Assembly: GCA_001986395.2 (NCBI GenBank)
Contig: MQVO02000001.1
Span: 2,418,001-2,482,000 of the forward strand
Reading direction: 5' to 3'
Source: Irpex lacteus
Lineage: Eukaryota > Basidiomycota > Agaricomycetes > Polyporales > Irpicaceae
DNA: 64,000 nt
Part shown: positions 1-11,634 of the stretch, in pieces
Layout: the number at the start of each line of letters is the position of its first letter
How positions within the stretch are numbered: the first letter of the stretch is position 1
Translations under genes and position numbers: made by a program
The notes under the pieces: model-generated
The model's input: the letters and a program-made list of their open reading frames with translations, nothing else
What the model was told of the DNA's origin: nothing
The model's database searches: none

Positions 1-1683
1 ATAGGCGCTACTGCAAGAGAACTGATAGTGGACAGAGTCGTGAAGCTACATGGAAAAGACATAAGCCGTCTGTGAAAGGTGTGCATCTGTTTGACTTACT
101 TGAGTATGAGCGTAGCATGGTGAAGTGTAAGGTTATTCCCGTGTTTCGATACAAAACCAGCGATGACGAGTGCAAGAGTGAGCAATGTGCCCGCCCATGC
201 AGTTGGCACTGAATCAGATGGAGAGAAAGCGATCAACAATGCTGCAATATGAGAATGTCTTCAGCTCGATATCTCATTATTGTGGCTGGAAATGTACATA
301 CCGTTGACCAGGCTTTGCAAGTAGAAAGCAACGCGTACACCTATTCCTGCAAGGTCAGGATTAGGGCATATAGCACATTGAGAAGCGTCGTCTAATAATC
401 CCGCACAACACAAAGCCTGAAGAGACTGGATCCTGGTCGTGTTAGCCAGGTGAGTGACACACTGCATGTGCACGCTCGAACGACATGAAGGAGGGAGAGG
501 CGAGGGTGGAGGAGTTCGTGAGACGGACGTGGATGCTTTGCTTGGACGTTTGCCCACATGCTTTTGTACATTCACCTGCTGGTGTTATCTGTACCTGACG
601 GCCATGACGGAGGTGATAAGTGGGCCGGATCAGCGCAGCAAATGACTTTGGCGCAGGAGGAAAATGTCGGTGCGCCGTTGTCGGCGGCGCCGTTGATTCA
701 TGGCGGGGTAAATGTAAAGCTTCGCCTCGTAGTCGTTGGCCTTTGTTGTCCTATGCATTGCCTCGCTGCGCATGCAAGACAACAACAGCACACGAGCCTG
801 AGCAGAAAGAGTCGGGTGCCAAGGAAATCAACAATTCCACCTATGCTGGCGTCTATCAGCGGTCGCAGCCTGAAAACATCGCTTAGAACTCCGTTACACT
901 TTGATACCCCAAGATTCGATTGTGAAAGTTGGGGCAGTGCAATGCACAGGCTTTACTTATCTCTCTCTACTACTGTAAGACAGCGTGCGACGTAAGCAAG
1001 AGCTAGACTTTACAGTAGCTGCAAAGTTCTGTCTTGCCTCTGATGCGTGCTCGATCTCCGACTGCTTTGAGCTCAACTCAAACACCGCACTCCGAAAACA
1101 GACATGTTTTTGATCCAGCTTGTGGGCGTTGACACTTACATATGCATCGCTTTCTAGTAGGCACACCTAGTTATCTCAGCGTGCATGTCGAGGCGATGTC
1201 AGCCTTGTCGAACACGATAAGCAGCGACGTGGCAAGCTGCTCGCCCGAACCTTGAAGTCCGTTCATGCCCGGCTTCGCCTTTGCAAACACTGCCAAGCCG
1301 CCACATCACGACTGTGCATGGAGCCTGTCCAGTTGGTGTGCGACAACCGCGGAGCTTGCCAGAGGTTTTCCTCACGAGAACAAGAGGGTTCTCTCACCTC
1401 TGCACCCCAGGCTCCCCGGAATGATGAGACTCACCGGCCATTGAAGTCGATCAACTGCTGCAATTGACCTTTCTGTGATGACAGGTGTAATACAACAGTG
1501 AACAAGATTTACAACTAGATACTGGTGCACTGGAGTCGACACCGTCGTGCACAGCATTGCGGGGCACTAAAGTTAGGTAAGTACTACTGTCCCGTTCAAA
1601 TACACGCCCAGCTCATTAACCCCCATATAACTTCTCAGGTGTTCTAACGCGCAAGTTGTTTCATATCAAGTTTTTGCTACACC
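1..1683. other. Left edge without a recognisable gene
   Basis: Only short overlapping reading frames occur here and none resembles a known family or shows a convincing splice pattern. The last part presumably holds the promoter and 5' UTR of the permease starting at 1684. No repeat or transposon end was noticed. Confidence 0.5.
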
Positions 1684-4600
1684 ATGGACGCAAGATCTTT
1701 AGAAGACACATCTCCCGAACGACCAACCAAGGCAGGACTCGGTGTCCGTTTCCGCCTGAACAGCACCGATGCTCGTCCTTTCGCTTCCTTCGGTACCAGT
1801 CCTACCGCCAGCGGGCAGATACCGTCGCCCAACTTAAACAGTGGCCGTACGGGCAGAATTCTGAGACAACGCCTCCGTATCCAGCAATTCCAGCGACGAT
1901 GGGAGAACATCAAGGAGGACCTCCCTCCTCAGCTATCTCGGTCTCATAGTGAGTGTTCCGATGGCGCGTATGTGTTTCATGTGAACTGTGCTGATCGGGC
2001 TCTCATATGACAGTTGGTATGATATCTATAGGTGCGTAACCCTTATTCTGCATCGCAGCATGCATAGCTAAAGTTCTATCAATAGGAGGAGTCATAGGCA
2101 CAGGTCTATTCCTAGGCTCAGGTGTAAGTTCTGTCTTTGTTCTTTGCGCCACTGCCCAGAGCTAATCAGTTATCTATGCACAGCAAGCACTGAACGATGG
2201 CGGCCCTATCGGTGCACTGTTAGGATACTCTATCATTGGAACAGTCGTTTATTGTCTGTGCGTATCTATCGGGGAGATGATCGCATTCCTGTAAGTGTTG
2301 ATGTCTTGCTGAGGTATTCAGTACAACATTGGCAGTGCTAACTTATCATGGGAAGACCAAATGTAGGAGGTGTTGTCGGCCTGGCTGACTTGTTTGTTGA
2401 CCCAGCACTAGGATTCTCCTTGGGTTGGGCTGCATGGGTATGTCTCCGGTCAACTATTGCTTATATAGTGGACTGCGGAACTGAACTATCATGGTAGTAT
2501 AACTGGTGTGTAACCTTGCGTAAGTTTCTGACCCTGTGCCACTCTTAACTTCTGCGCTCGGCTTACGTACTGCGCCTCAGCCACAGAGATATCCGCAGCC
2601 ACCATCCTGGTACGCCTTTGGGACCCGGACCACAAAGTTCCGTGAGTCGAGTCACACTGACTGTTTGCCAGTACCGTCCCAATTGAGTGGATTTTACTGA
2701 CCCTCGATTACCACCTCTCCAGGGTAATCGCACTATCGAGTATCTTTGTAAGTGGTTTATGCCAATTGCAAAGCATGCCCTGACCTCACTCCACGCAACT
2801 CCCTTTCAGCTAGTGGCCGCTACAGCCGTGAACTGCTTTCCATCTCGTGTCTACGGCGAATTCGAGTTCTGGTTCTCAGCTATCAAGGTCCTCACCATAG
2901 TCGTAATCAGTACGTTCAATTGTCATATTCTCGCTCACATGAACATCAACACTCACAACACATCCCCACAACAGTCATCGTATGCTTAGTCATTGATTTA
3001 GGCGGTAGCCACCAAGGGTATGCACCCAGTTGTCTCTTCATTGCGGTGTCACACTGATAGGCTACAGCTTTATTGGTCTAAAGAACTGGCACCAGCCGTT
3101 CCAGGAATACGGAGGCATCAGCGGCTCGTTGGGTCACTTCCTAGGATTCTGGGCGGTCTTACTTCAAGCATGTTTCTCCTTCTTTGGCTCTGAGGTCCCC
3201 GGTATCGTGCGTCATATTTTCTTCGTGTGTGTTATTAGGAAGCTGTAAACCCTGACACGAGGTACAAACAGGCTGCTGGCGAGGTTATCGATGCTACTCG
3301 AGTGCGTTTTTCCCTCATGCCCACGGTGCATGTCGTTACTGACCTTTCCATAGAATGTTCCAAAGGCTTTGCAACGAGTGTGGATTCGAATGTAAGACAC
3401 AGGATTGGCTCTTCTCATTTATGGTTTATTGATGGACGACGTGCGTGGTTGACAGCACTCTCTTCTACGTGGGGAGCATATTCTGCGCAGGCCTTCTAGT
3501 TGACTCCAACGATCCGGACCTTATCTCGCCAGACGAACAGAATACCTCCAACTCCTCTCCATTTGTCATTGCGTTCAGAAAGGCAAATATCAGCTATGTA
3601 CGTGTGATGCACTCTATCATAGTGCTCTCAGTTCCTGATTGATTGTTGTTCGCCTTTACACCACGATAGCTGCCAACGTTGATCAATGGAGCTATCCTCC
3701 TCTCTGCCTGGTCTGCCGCAGCTTCAGACATATACATTGGCAGCCGCTTTCTCTTCTTCCTTGCGAAGAACAATCACGCACCCGAGGTCTTCGCGTATCT
3801 ACGCCGATACCCTCGCGAGGAGAAGCTCCCCAGCGAGACAAGACCAGAAGATGACTTGCCTGACGTGAACGAGCTGGATGACGACGAGCTGCAGCCATTG
3901 TCGACTGCGTTGGAGAACAACGAACGACTGTCCCAGCAATACAGGCAGCGAGCTGCATATGGCTCGAGATCACCAAGGTCTATGCAACTACCGGATCAAA
4001 TATCCGTGCAAGAGTACAAGTTTGAGGATAGCCCACAACAAATCCATGTAACTGTTACACCCGTCGACGATGAGAGCTTCAACGGAAGAAGCGAAGACCA
4101 CAACGGGTCTTATACGAGTCGTTATGATGGATCAAACGAGCCCATGGACGGTGAACGCGCCGCAGATGGTCGAGATTCGAACGTAGACATGGAGTCGTTG
4201 AGCAGAAAACCCCCTCCGTGGTTCGTTTTGCCTTTGTATGCTGTGCTGGCCACTGCTGCGGTGGGCTTGTTGAGCTTCATGGGCGGTGGGAAAGACACAA
4301 ATGCGGAAACTGTGAATCATATAGGTGTCTTTGTTCTACATATCGACGCTAACTAGTATGATCTAGATATTCAAGTGGCTAACATCCGTAACCAGTATAG
4401 CATCACTACAATCTTGGATGGGGATGCTGTTCACGTACATCCGGTATGTCGCATTTTCCAAACCACATTCCTCAGAGATACCTACTGATTTACTCTTGCG
4501 TATCATTTAAGGTGGCACCAAGGAACTATCCATCACGAAAGAAAACATCGTGCGGAGGCGGAGAAACCCGGCGGAGACGAGAGATCAAAGCAGATCATAG

Positions 4601-5217
4601 CCAACATCGACCGCATAAAGGAGAATAGACATCGAGGACAGCCCTACGTGAGCTCTTCCATGTATAACTTCCAAATCAGATCTAGTTTTGAACGTCTTCT
4701 ATACAGCTCGCATGGTATGCATTTGCAGTTGGTATGCTCATACTCTTTACGAATGGATGGTGAGCTTCCTGGGCTGTTAGAATATGTGCCGGGTACTCCG
4801 TACTGACTTCGCCGACACTTCATTAGGGCGGTGTTCTTGCACGGTTGGCGAATTGGTTAGTTTTTTTGTCTCATAATTCTGTACCCGGGTACAAAGGCTG
4901 ATGGTTTATTGTAGCAACGGTACCCGGCGATGAAAGCGGCCCAAGCTCAGACTCTGTAGCAACGTTTTTGTCATCCTATGTCCCACTCGTGAGTCGAAAG
5001 TCGAAAGTCGAATGTATACTCGGAAGCTGACGAAATGAATTGCGCTGTGCAGCCGTTCTTCGCGTTGTTGACACTGGGCTACAAGATCATATATCAGACG
5101 AGGGTTGTTCAGCTAGACGAGATGGACTTCGAGAAGGTATACTTCAAGAGGGAAGAGCAGAACGACCAGCCACCCAGCCGACGAGAAAGGATTCTCGGAG
5201 CCTTGCTTGTTATCTAA
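1684..5217 (+). CDS. Amino acid permease (APC family), many exons
   Basis: Predicted plasma-membrane transporter importing amino acids by proton symport, as known for fungal YAT-type permeases. The start at 1684 lies in a good context (accATGG). Exon 1 gives a hydrophilic cytosolic N-terminus. Short exons then encode the TM1 signature GGVIGTGLFLGSG (about 2084-2122), followed by segments such as ALLGYSIIGTVVYCLCVSIG and LGFSLGWAAW, as expected for this family. The large exon at 3679-4330 encodes a helix containing SAWSAAASDIYIGSRFLFFL. It is followed by an acidic, hydrophilic stretch of roughly 140 residues before the next membrane segment (WFVLPLYAVLATAAVGLLSF). The last exon ends at 5215-5217. 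More than ten introns of about 50-60 bases are inferred. The substrate cannot be told from sequence. It converges with copy A, whose stop lies 144 bases downstream on the other strand. Confidence 0.85.
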
Positions 5218-5360
5218 CAACGTTTTCTTCATCGGATACCACAACATCGAGTATGTATATTATATACCTCCGCATCTGACATCGTACATGAGTATGTTGC
5301 ATGAATGAAACCGTACACGCCATTGAGTCCACTATGATATACATTGTCCAGCATTGAAGA

Positions 5361-7899
5361 CTACGTCCGCTTATCCCAGAGATGATTGATCTGCTTCGAG
5401 ACTTCGTTCCCTGCGGCCTCCAGTCGTCCCCTAACACCCTCATCTAGCACCGAGTTGAGTATCCCACGGGACCGCCACCTGTCTGGGTGAAAACGCATGC
5501 GTGCCCTCTTCATGACATCCGTATACGCTTCGGCTGACATAAGACTCTTGATGGCACTGAAGAACTGGCTCACAGCCTGGCCCTCGATGCCATCTAGAGT
5601 CATACGACGTGGATGATCCAGAACAGGCCAAGGTATACTCTCGAATAAGAGCGGCTGGGTTTCGTGGTATTTGAGGGTGTCGAACTCCTCGCTCACGGCT
5701 ATGAATCGCTGGTAAGCACGCTGAGTGTCCCAGAACATGATGTTCCATTGAGCGTAGTGTTGCATGTCCCGCTTATAGCAGCGAGCACGTTCGGTGACGA
5801 TAGCTTGCTGGTGCAACCTGCGGCGAGCCTCGGCTTCCTGTCGCTCGCGCTCCTCCCGTTCCCGTTGTTCTCGAGCCAAACGCTCTGCCTCCTCACGCTC
5901 GCGTTCCTCCCGTGCTCTCTGTTCGCGCGCCAGGCGTTCTGCCTCCTCACGCACGCGAGCAAGTCTCTCAACTTCCTCCCGTTCTAAGCGCTCCTTTTCC
6001 GCTCTTGCTGCATCCCTCTCCTTTCTCTCCTTCTCCTCTTTCTCTTGCTGCTCAATCTTCTTCAGCTCTTCCATCCTCCGTACCTTCTCGGCCAATTCAG
6101 CAAGCCGCAGCGTCTCTTCATCGACTGCATCTTGCTCTGCCTCTCTGTCAAGCGCCTCTCGCGCAGTTCTGAAAGATCTCTCCTCCTGTTCAGAAATGAT
6201 GCGGCATGCTTCGGCCTGCTGCCTCTTATGGATGGCATGGTCAAGATCGCCCCTCGCATCCTCTGCTTGAACGTTTGCTTTCCTCTCTCTCTCCATTGCC
6301 TCCAACCACACCCTTTTCGCTTCGGCCGCAGCAAGCTTGGCGTCCGCCAGTGCCTTCTCAGCGACGGCCTTCAACTCAGAGGCTAACACAACTTCGAGCT
6401 CGGCGTTCTCCTCGTCTGTCTTTGCTGCTTCGAGGTTACTCTTTGCGAGCTGCTCAGCACGTTCAGCCGCTTCTCTGCGCGCTCGTCGCTCTTCGTGCCT
6501 CTTGACTTTCGCGGCGGCAGCCTCCATGGCAGCTGCTTCTCTGGCCCTACGCTCTGCAGCCTCCTTCAGCTCTTGTGCAGCAGCTTCTCGGCGTTGCCTC
6601 TCCTGCCATGCTCTATGGGCCTCGTCTGGTTGCGAGGAGGCCCCGGTATTACTTGAAGAGGCACTCTGGAAGAATGGTCACCAGTCACGATTAGAAAAGC
6701 GTCGGTTTAACGAACTCTGCACCTACTGGCTCAGGCGTAGATGTACCAGACGGAGCAGAGTTTGAAGAGTATCTTGACCGAAAGATGTTCTGAGCCCCAG
6801 GCTCATGATAGCGTACAGTGATGGAAACTCCGTCAATGACTTTGCCGTTCATAGCCTGTATGGCGGCCGCCGCTGGTAGGGGGAAACTAAGCACGAAGAC
6901 GCATAGAACTAAACATCTGAATAGTACCTGAGTCACGATTCATGAAGGAGATGAAGCCGAATGAGCCTTGGACACCAGCTTTCTTCATTTTAGCTCTGTA
7001 TGACATGCCTACGGTCAGTTTACCATACAGTGCGCGGAATAGAGATGCATACTGATTAATCGCTCCAAACTGCATATAGCCCCAGGTAAGTATATTAGTA
7101 TCCCACGATTTCAACGAATGCCATATTGAGCGTACCTGAGCGAATGTGTCTATGAGGCTCTGTTGAGAGAACGTCGGCCCAAATCCCTGCATAATACATG
7201 AAGATGCCTGCCGATGCACAGGAATGTGTGGGTTTATCGTACCGCACAGTACAGATTGCATGGATCGAATGTCCGCACAGTGAAGGCAGGGTAACGACCC
7301 ATATCGGGATGAAGAGCATTCTTTTGAACCCGGGCTCGATTCGCACCCACCTCGTCCCAGTACTCTAGGACAACAGCCGGTTGTCCGTAGCCAACATTGA
7401 CATCCTTTCTGACAGAAACAAGCGGGCCAGCAGGACGAAACCATTCGAAGAGCTTCTGGCTATCCACATCGTTGCCCATGTGAAGAGGCGATCCGTTATA
7501 CTTCACGAACTGAGGAAAGAGACGGGAGAATGGTTGCGCGGGCTCCAATGTCGGTGAGTGTGACAGCACCATTATCCAGGGAGAGGACGTCGTAGCTACT
7601 GATGCACCCTGCAAGGTAGCAAGAGCCATTTCCGCTGTAATCCACGATCATAGAGGCATCAGGAGTCGGGTTTAGATACAAGTAAGGAGAAACGAACCCT
7701 GGAATAGCGATGAAAAGCGTATAGTCCACTTCTTTCGGTTCGGCTTGTTAACCACTGGACTCTTTCCGACAGACAGGACCGTTCCACATGGCTCGAAAGC
7801 TTTCTGGATGTTCGGCCACTTGACCCGCTTGGGAGGGTCGACTATGTATAGGACTGGATCTTGAAGAAGTGGATGTGGCGGCACCTGTGCTGAGTCCAT
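5361..7899 (-). CDS. Copy A: triple-RRM, coiled-coil, J-like protein
   Basis: Member of the tandem family filling 5361-30014; function unknown. The start MDSAQ at 7899 is followed by an RRM-like fold: RNP2-like VLYIVDPP, then WTIRFSSLF as the RNP1 strand, then helix AEMALATLQG after an intron. A second RRM-like unit contains FEWFRPAGPLVSVR and ends FTVRTFDPCNLYCAV. A third is split by several introns: GFGPTFSQQSLIDTFAQ, the RNP1-like GSFGFISF, and AIQAMNGKVIDGVSITVRY. A charged coiled coil (about 6660-5790) is rich in EAERLAREQ-type repeats. The C-terminus has the J-like motif RFHPDRWRSRG and ends at 5361. No stop or frameshift was seen, so this copy may be functional. It lacks the upstream inverted-repeat element found at B, E and F. 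Confidence 0.8.
5842..5949. repeat. 54-bp tandem repeat in copy A coiled coil
   Basis: Two adjacent 54-bp units (5842-5895 and 5896-5949) differ at only a few bases. They encode an 18-residue unit of the form EAERLAREQRxREERERx. The unit is a multiple of three, so copy-number change keeps the frame and lengthens the helix. Confidence 0.8.
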
Positions 7900-8430
7900 A
7901 TCTAGCCAAGTAACCAGACCACGTCCTCAACCTAACCAGAGCAGGCCTTATACACCGCACTGGTACTGGTCAAGACAAGAGGAGGCACTCTGCACTCGGC
8001 GCTATTCATTTTGCCACGAAAGGAAGTACAGGCGTGTGAAACGTCCTGTCAGTAGAAACTCACTTTGAGAGCCTTGTTAAGGCCTTGCCAGGCGAGGTTT
8101 TCACGCGACAGCCTCCCTTCGAGCTCTGAGCTTGTTAAGTAAGATTTATCGAGCATCGAGAAACAGTCACATCGAAGGAGGGAATGAGTTAGTCGAGCGC
8201 CACGTTTTCCAGTGAGATTTGTATTTCCGAGTCAACTCCGCGCCGCTCCGGTTTACTTAAGTGAAGGATTCATGTTGCATGTGGCATGAAATATACCACA
8301 GACTCAATGTCACTTGTGATTACTGTCAGTACAAGATGTCTCAGATCGTATCAGGTCAATGCTAAAATCAGAGCAACACAAGACAAAGATCATGCAAGAC
8401 AGGGTACAGATGGTCTTAGACTGGAGACTC
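7900..8430. other. Intergenic region between copies A and B
   Basis: No reading frame with family similarity or known domain is seen. It should contain the promoter of copy A and the 3' end of copy B. The GTTGTAGCCACG element found upstream of B, E and F is not evident here. Confidence 0.5.
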
Positions 8431-8733
8431 CTACTCCCTCGACTTCAGCCATAACGGCGTGATAGCTTGTGCTACCACATTCCCAGCGGCCTCCAGCCTA
8501 CCACGAAGATCATCATCCAACACGGAGTTGAGGATGCCGCGTGACCTCCACTTATCTGGATGGAACCTTCGATGCGCCTTCTCGACGAGAGTCTTATACT
8601 CGCCCTTTTCCTTCAGTAGCTTCTCTGCGGCGCTGAAGAATTTCTCTACCGCAGTCCAGTCGATATCTTCGAGTGTTATACCCCGAGGGTGACCAAGGAT
8701 AGGCCAAGGGATGCTATCGAACGTGAGCGGTTG
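8431..8733 (-). pseudogene. Copy B: J-like module beyond an in-frame stop
   Basis: After the TAG at 8734-8736 the frame stays open to a second TAG at 8431-8433. It still encodes the family C-terminus: QPLTFDSIPWPIL, then EYKTLVEKAHRRFHPDKW, then VVAQAITPLWLKSRE. The HPD motif and the flanking helices are well kept, so the stop is either recent, read through, or removed by an unseen splice. The sequence just before the stop carries two extra codons relative to the other copies (FQLEE instead of FQES). Confidence 0.7.
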
Positions 8734-10853
8734 CTATTCTTCAAGTTGAAACTTGAGGGTGTCAAACTCGTCGCTGACGAACATGAACCTCTCGAGAACA
8801 CGGGGTTCATGCCATGTCAGGACATATGGGTCCGGGAAGAACGTTAGGTCCCGAAGTCTACACCGTTTCTGTTCCTTTCTCGCCGCCTTCTGGTAGAATT
8901 GTTGTCGAGCGGCCTCGTCTCGTCGTGCCTTTTCTTCTCGCTCGCGCTGCTCCCTCACCACCCGCTCCGCCTCTTCTCTCTCACGGCTCAACCTCTCTTC
9001 CGCAGCATGCCTTTCTCTACGTGCCCTTTCTTCCATTTCCTGCTCCTCCAACTCCCGAAGCTCTTGCATCCTGCGAATAGACTCGGCGAGCTCAGCTTGG
9101 CGTATGGCCTCTTCGTCAACGATGTCTTCGTCGAGCTCTCGGGAGAGCTTTTCCTTCTCATATCGGGACGACATCTCTTCTTGATTTGCGACCTCGAACC
9201 GCTTGTCTGCCTGCTGTACTCTTGTACGAGCATTGATCGTAGCGCTCTGAGCGCTTTCTATTTCTTGCTTCGCTTCTGCTTCGCGTAGCATAGCCTCTAG
9301 CAATATCCGTTTGGCTTCCGCAGATGCCCTCTCCGCATCTATAAATTTCTGCATCGACGCGTTATGAACCTGCTCAGCTCGCGCAAGGTTTTCGCAAGCT
9401 TCGAGCCTATCTGCCGTAGCGATCTCCATTTCCCTCTGAGCCCATGCACTGGCACGCTCCGCCGCCTCTTGACGGAGTTGTCGATCTAGACGGTCCTTTA
9501 CTTTTGCTTCTGCGGCTCTTCTTGAGATATCTTCTCGCTCTTTTCGTTCTTCTGCCTCTTTCATTTCTTGGGCTGCAGCCTGTCGCCGCTGTTCAGCCTT
9601 GGCCCGTGCCTCCTCTGCCAACTCATCGCGGGCATTCTATATCAAACATCCTTAGTCAACGACATTGCCGGACAGAATTTATACATGAGTGGTACAGACC
9701 GAATCCGGACTGCAGGAGCTCCGCGGCTGTTGAGGTTGGGTTGGTGAAGGCGACTTAGGAGAACCTTCTCCAGCATGGAGCTCTTGGTAGCGAACGACGA
9801 GATGGCCATTCCGTGCTGCGTTCATCGCATGCAACGCTCGAGCAGCTGGAGTGTCGGATGAGCAAGGATACGACGAAGATCTAGTGTTTCTGGAGAAATA
9901 CCGCAAACATGAGACGTGAAGGTGACAAGCCCGTATGCGTCTAGCCCTCTCGTGTTGTACAGATAGATGCTATCGCGAAATTAGGCATGCCGATGATTGT
10001 AACAGTCTATACTAATCACCTCTTGATGTTACCGAACTATTGATATCCTTAGCAATCGGTGTGCATCTCAACGATTCACATACACACCTGGGAGAACATA
10101 GTTCGTAGGTCGACTTCCATAAAATTAAGTCTGAATCCTTGCGGGAATACAAGTCAAGGATGAGTGTAGCTGTAGGTATATATCTTAGACAATTCCAAAG
10201 AAACGGACCGAGCATCTGAGGCTGAATGGATCATAACTACTCAAAGAGAACTGAGGGCGACTCCTCAGCCTACTGTGTATCATGTTCTCTTTGGCGCGAG
10301 CCAACTTTGCGTGCTCCTCGCTGTAGTATTGAATAACCGCAGTATACTCTTGGGCCACGAGATTTACACCTGTCTGGACGTAAACCAGAGGACCTGCGTT
10401 GCGAAAGCATCTGAAAAGCAGCTGAGCGTTTACCGTGGCATCAGCAAAGAATCCCGGCTGAGCAGCGAGATACTGAGGTAAAGGAGGTTCCGGAAACGTC
10501 GCCTTCTCAAATGTTGGAGAGTGTGACAGAGACAGCGCCCAAGGAGGAAGGAGGTTCTTTACATACTCCCCCTGCAGTGTTGCGAGAGCCATCTCCGCTG
10601 GTTCACGTTCGGAATTCAATGACGTGGTAGATGGATCCGCTGGATACATACCGTGAAAGATGCTAACAAACCGAATAGGCCATTTCCTGCGACTCGGTTT
10701 GCCTTCGACCAATGACATCCCGTCTGTAGAGACTGCCCCGCATGGGCGGAATGTCTCTACAAGCTGCCACCATTGCAGGCGGTTCGGAGGGTCGACAATG
10801 TATAGAACATTCTCCTTTAAGAATGGGTGCGACGAGTTGGCAAGTGTGGCCAT
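8734..10853 (-). CDS. Copy B: RRM and coiled-coil protein, truncated
   Basis: Family member starting at 10853 (MATLANSSHPFLKENV). RRM1 shows VLYIVDPPNRLQW, KWPIRFVSIFHG and, after an intron, AEMALATLQG. RRM2 contains LLFRCFRNAGPLVYVQ and FSLSSYDPFSLRCSV. RRM3 is recognisable from DFMEVDLRTMFSQ, AYGLVTF and AARALHAMNAARNGHLVVRY. A long charged coiled coil follows (about 9620-8900) and ends in YVLTWHEPRVLERFMFVSDE, which leads into the usual J-like part. A TAG at 8734-8736 ends the frame there, so the protein would lack the J-like module. Intron positions match those of the other copies. A conserved inverted-repeat element lies directly upstream of the ATG. Confidence 0.7.
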
Positions 10854-10901
10854 GTCGAATTGAGAGAGCTAGAGGTCCCCTCAAGTCGTCGTGGCTACAA
10901 C
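10854..10901 (-). promoter_or_regulatory. Conserved element upstream of copy B start
   Basis: Read on the minus strand, it runs from GTTGTAGCCACG through an inverted repeat (CGACTTGAG ... CTCAATTCG) straight into the ATG. The same arrangement precedes copies E and F. It could be a 5' UTR hairpin or a core-promoter site. The spacer between arms is longer here (about 15 bases against 10 in E and F). Confidence 0.5.
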
Positions 10902-11634
10902 TTGAACGCAGGGTTGTAGACACTGTCGGAGTGCTGGCGGGGAAGAGTTTACTCATCATCCAGCGCCTTCACCCCTTGTATATCGAGGAGCGTGCGAAGT
11001 TGCCGTCACTGAACGCGTTGCTTCCAGCAGGCTTCGCTCCGAGTCTAGCCTGAGACTCTTTGATCGGGACGCTGGCTACGAAGATATTGTCAGAGTCACT
11101 TATACTCCTTCTTCGTAAGTTGAAGTTCTCTTACCGATATAATCTTTGCCCAAGGGAGGAATTCCTAGGAGGTTCCCTGTTATTGATACGACTTTCCATG
11201 TCGCCCATACAGTGCTGGCCATGGCTGAGAGCAAGAGGATCGGAGTATGCCGCAGCGGCGGCCGCATCATGCAGAAAGCGCTAGGGCGCTTGAGCTACTT
11301 CGTCGTCTACATCATGATTGGTATGTACGCGCAACACTCTGTAACCGTTACGTAGTTGGCAAATCGGTCGTTGAGAGGTATGGATGAAGGAACTTAATTA
11401 TGTTATAGACAGCCACATCCTCATCATTCTCGCTGTATGAGAGGATTATCAGGAGTACCGACTCGTGGTTCCAACGCTACGGCCGTCGGAAGGCAAAGCT
11501 GCAGCGTGGATAACTCGAGGCAGGGAATGCGCAGGATATGATTACCTTGGGATTAAATCACTTGAGTGTGCCTCTAACTCGACAAGTCCTACTCTCACCG
11601 TCCTACGTTATACTGGCTATCTAACGATTCGTCG
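10902..11634. other. Divergent intergenic region with unidentified possible exons
   Basis: Copies B (-) and C (+) diverge from here. On the + strand about 11040-11512 can be read as spliced coding sequence, with pieces such as LRLFDRDAGYEDIVRVTYTP, a GTAAGT donor near 11115, a piece around 11160-11320 and a tail ERIIRSTDSWFQRYGRRKAK ending near 11512. I recognise no family and no clear start codon, so this could be a gene remnant or chance. Confidence 0.3.

Noticed and set aside
5794..6270. Ser/Arg-rich frame (158 codons) on the + strand
   Set aside because: It is the antisense shadow of the Glu/Arg-rich coiled coil of copy A. The same artefact appears opposite the coiled coils of the other copies (for example 8899-9288 and 27874-28257).
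8728..8742. TAG followed by CAA in copy B as a strong stop-readthrough signal
   Set aside because: Only the first codon after the stop matches the known UAG-CAA-type context and the rest does not. Readthrough is kept only as a possibility.
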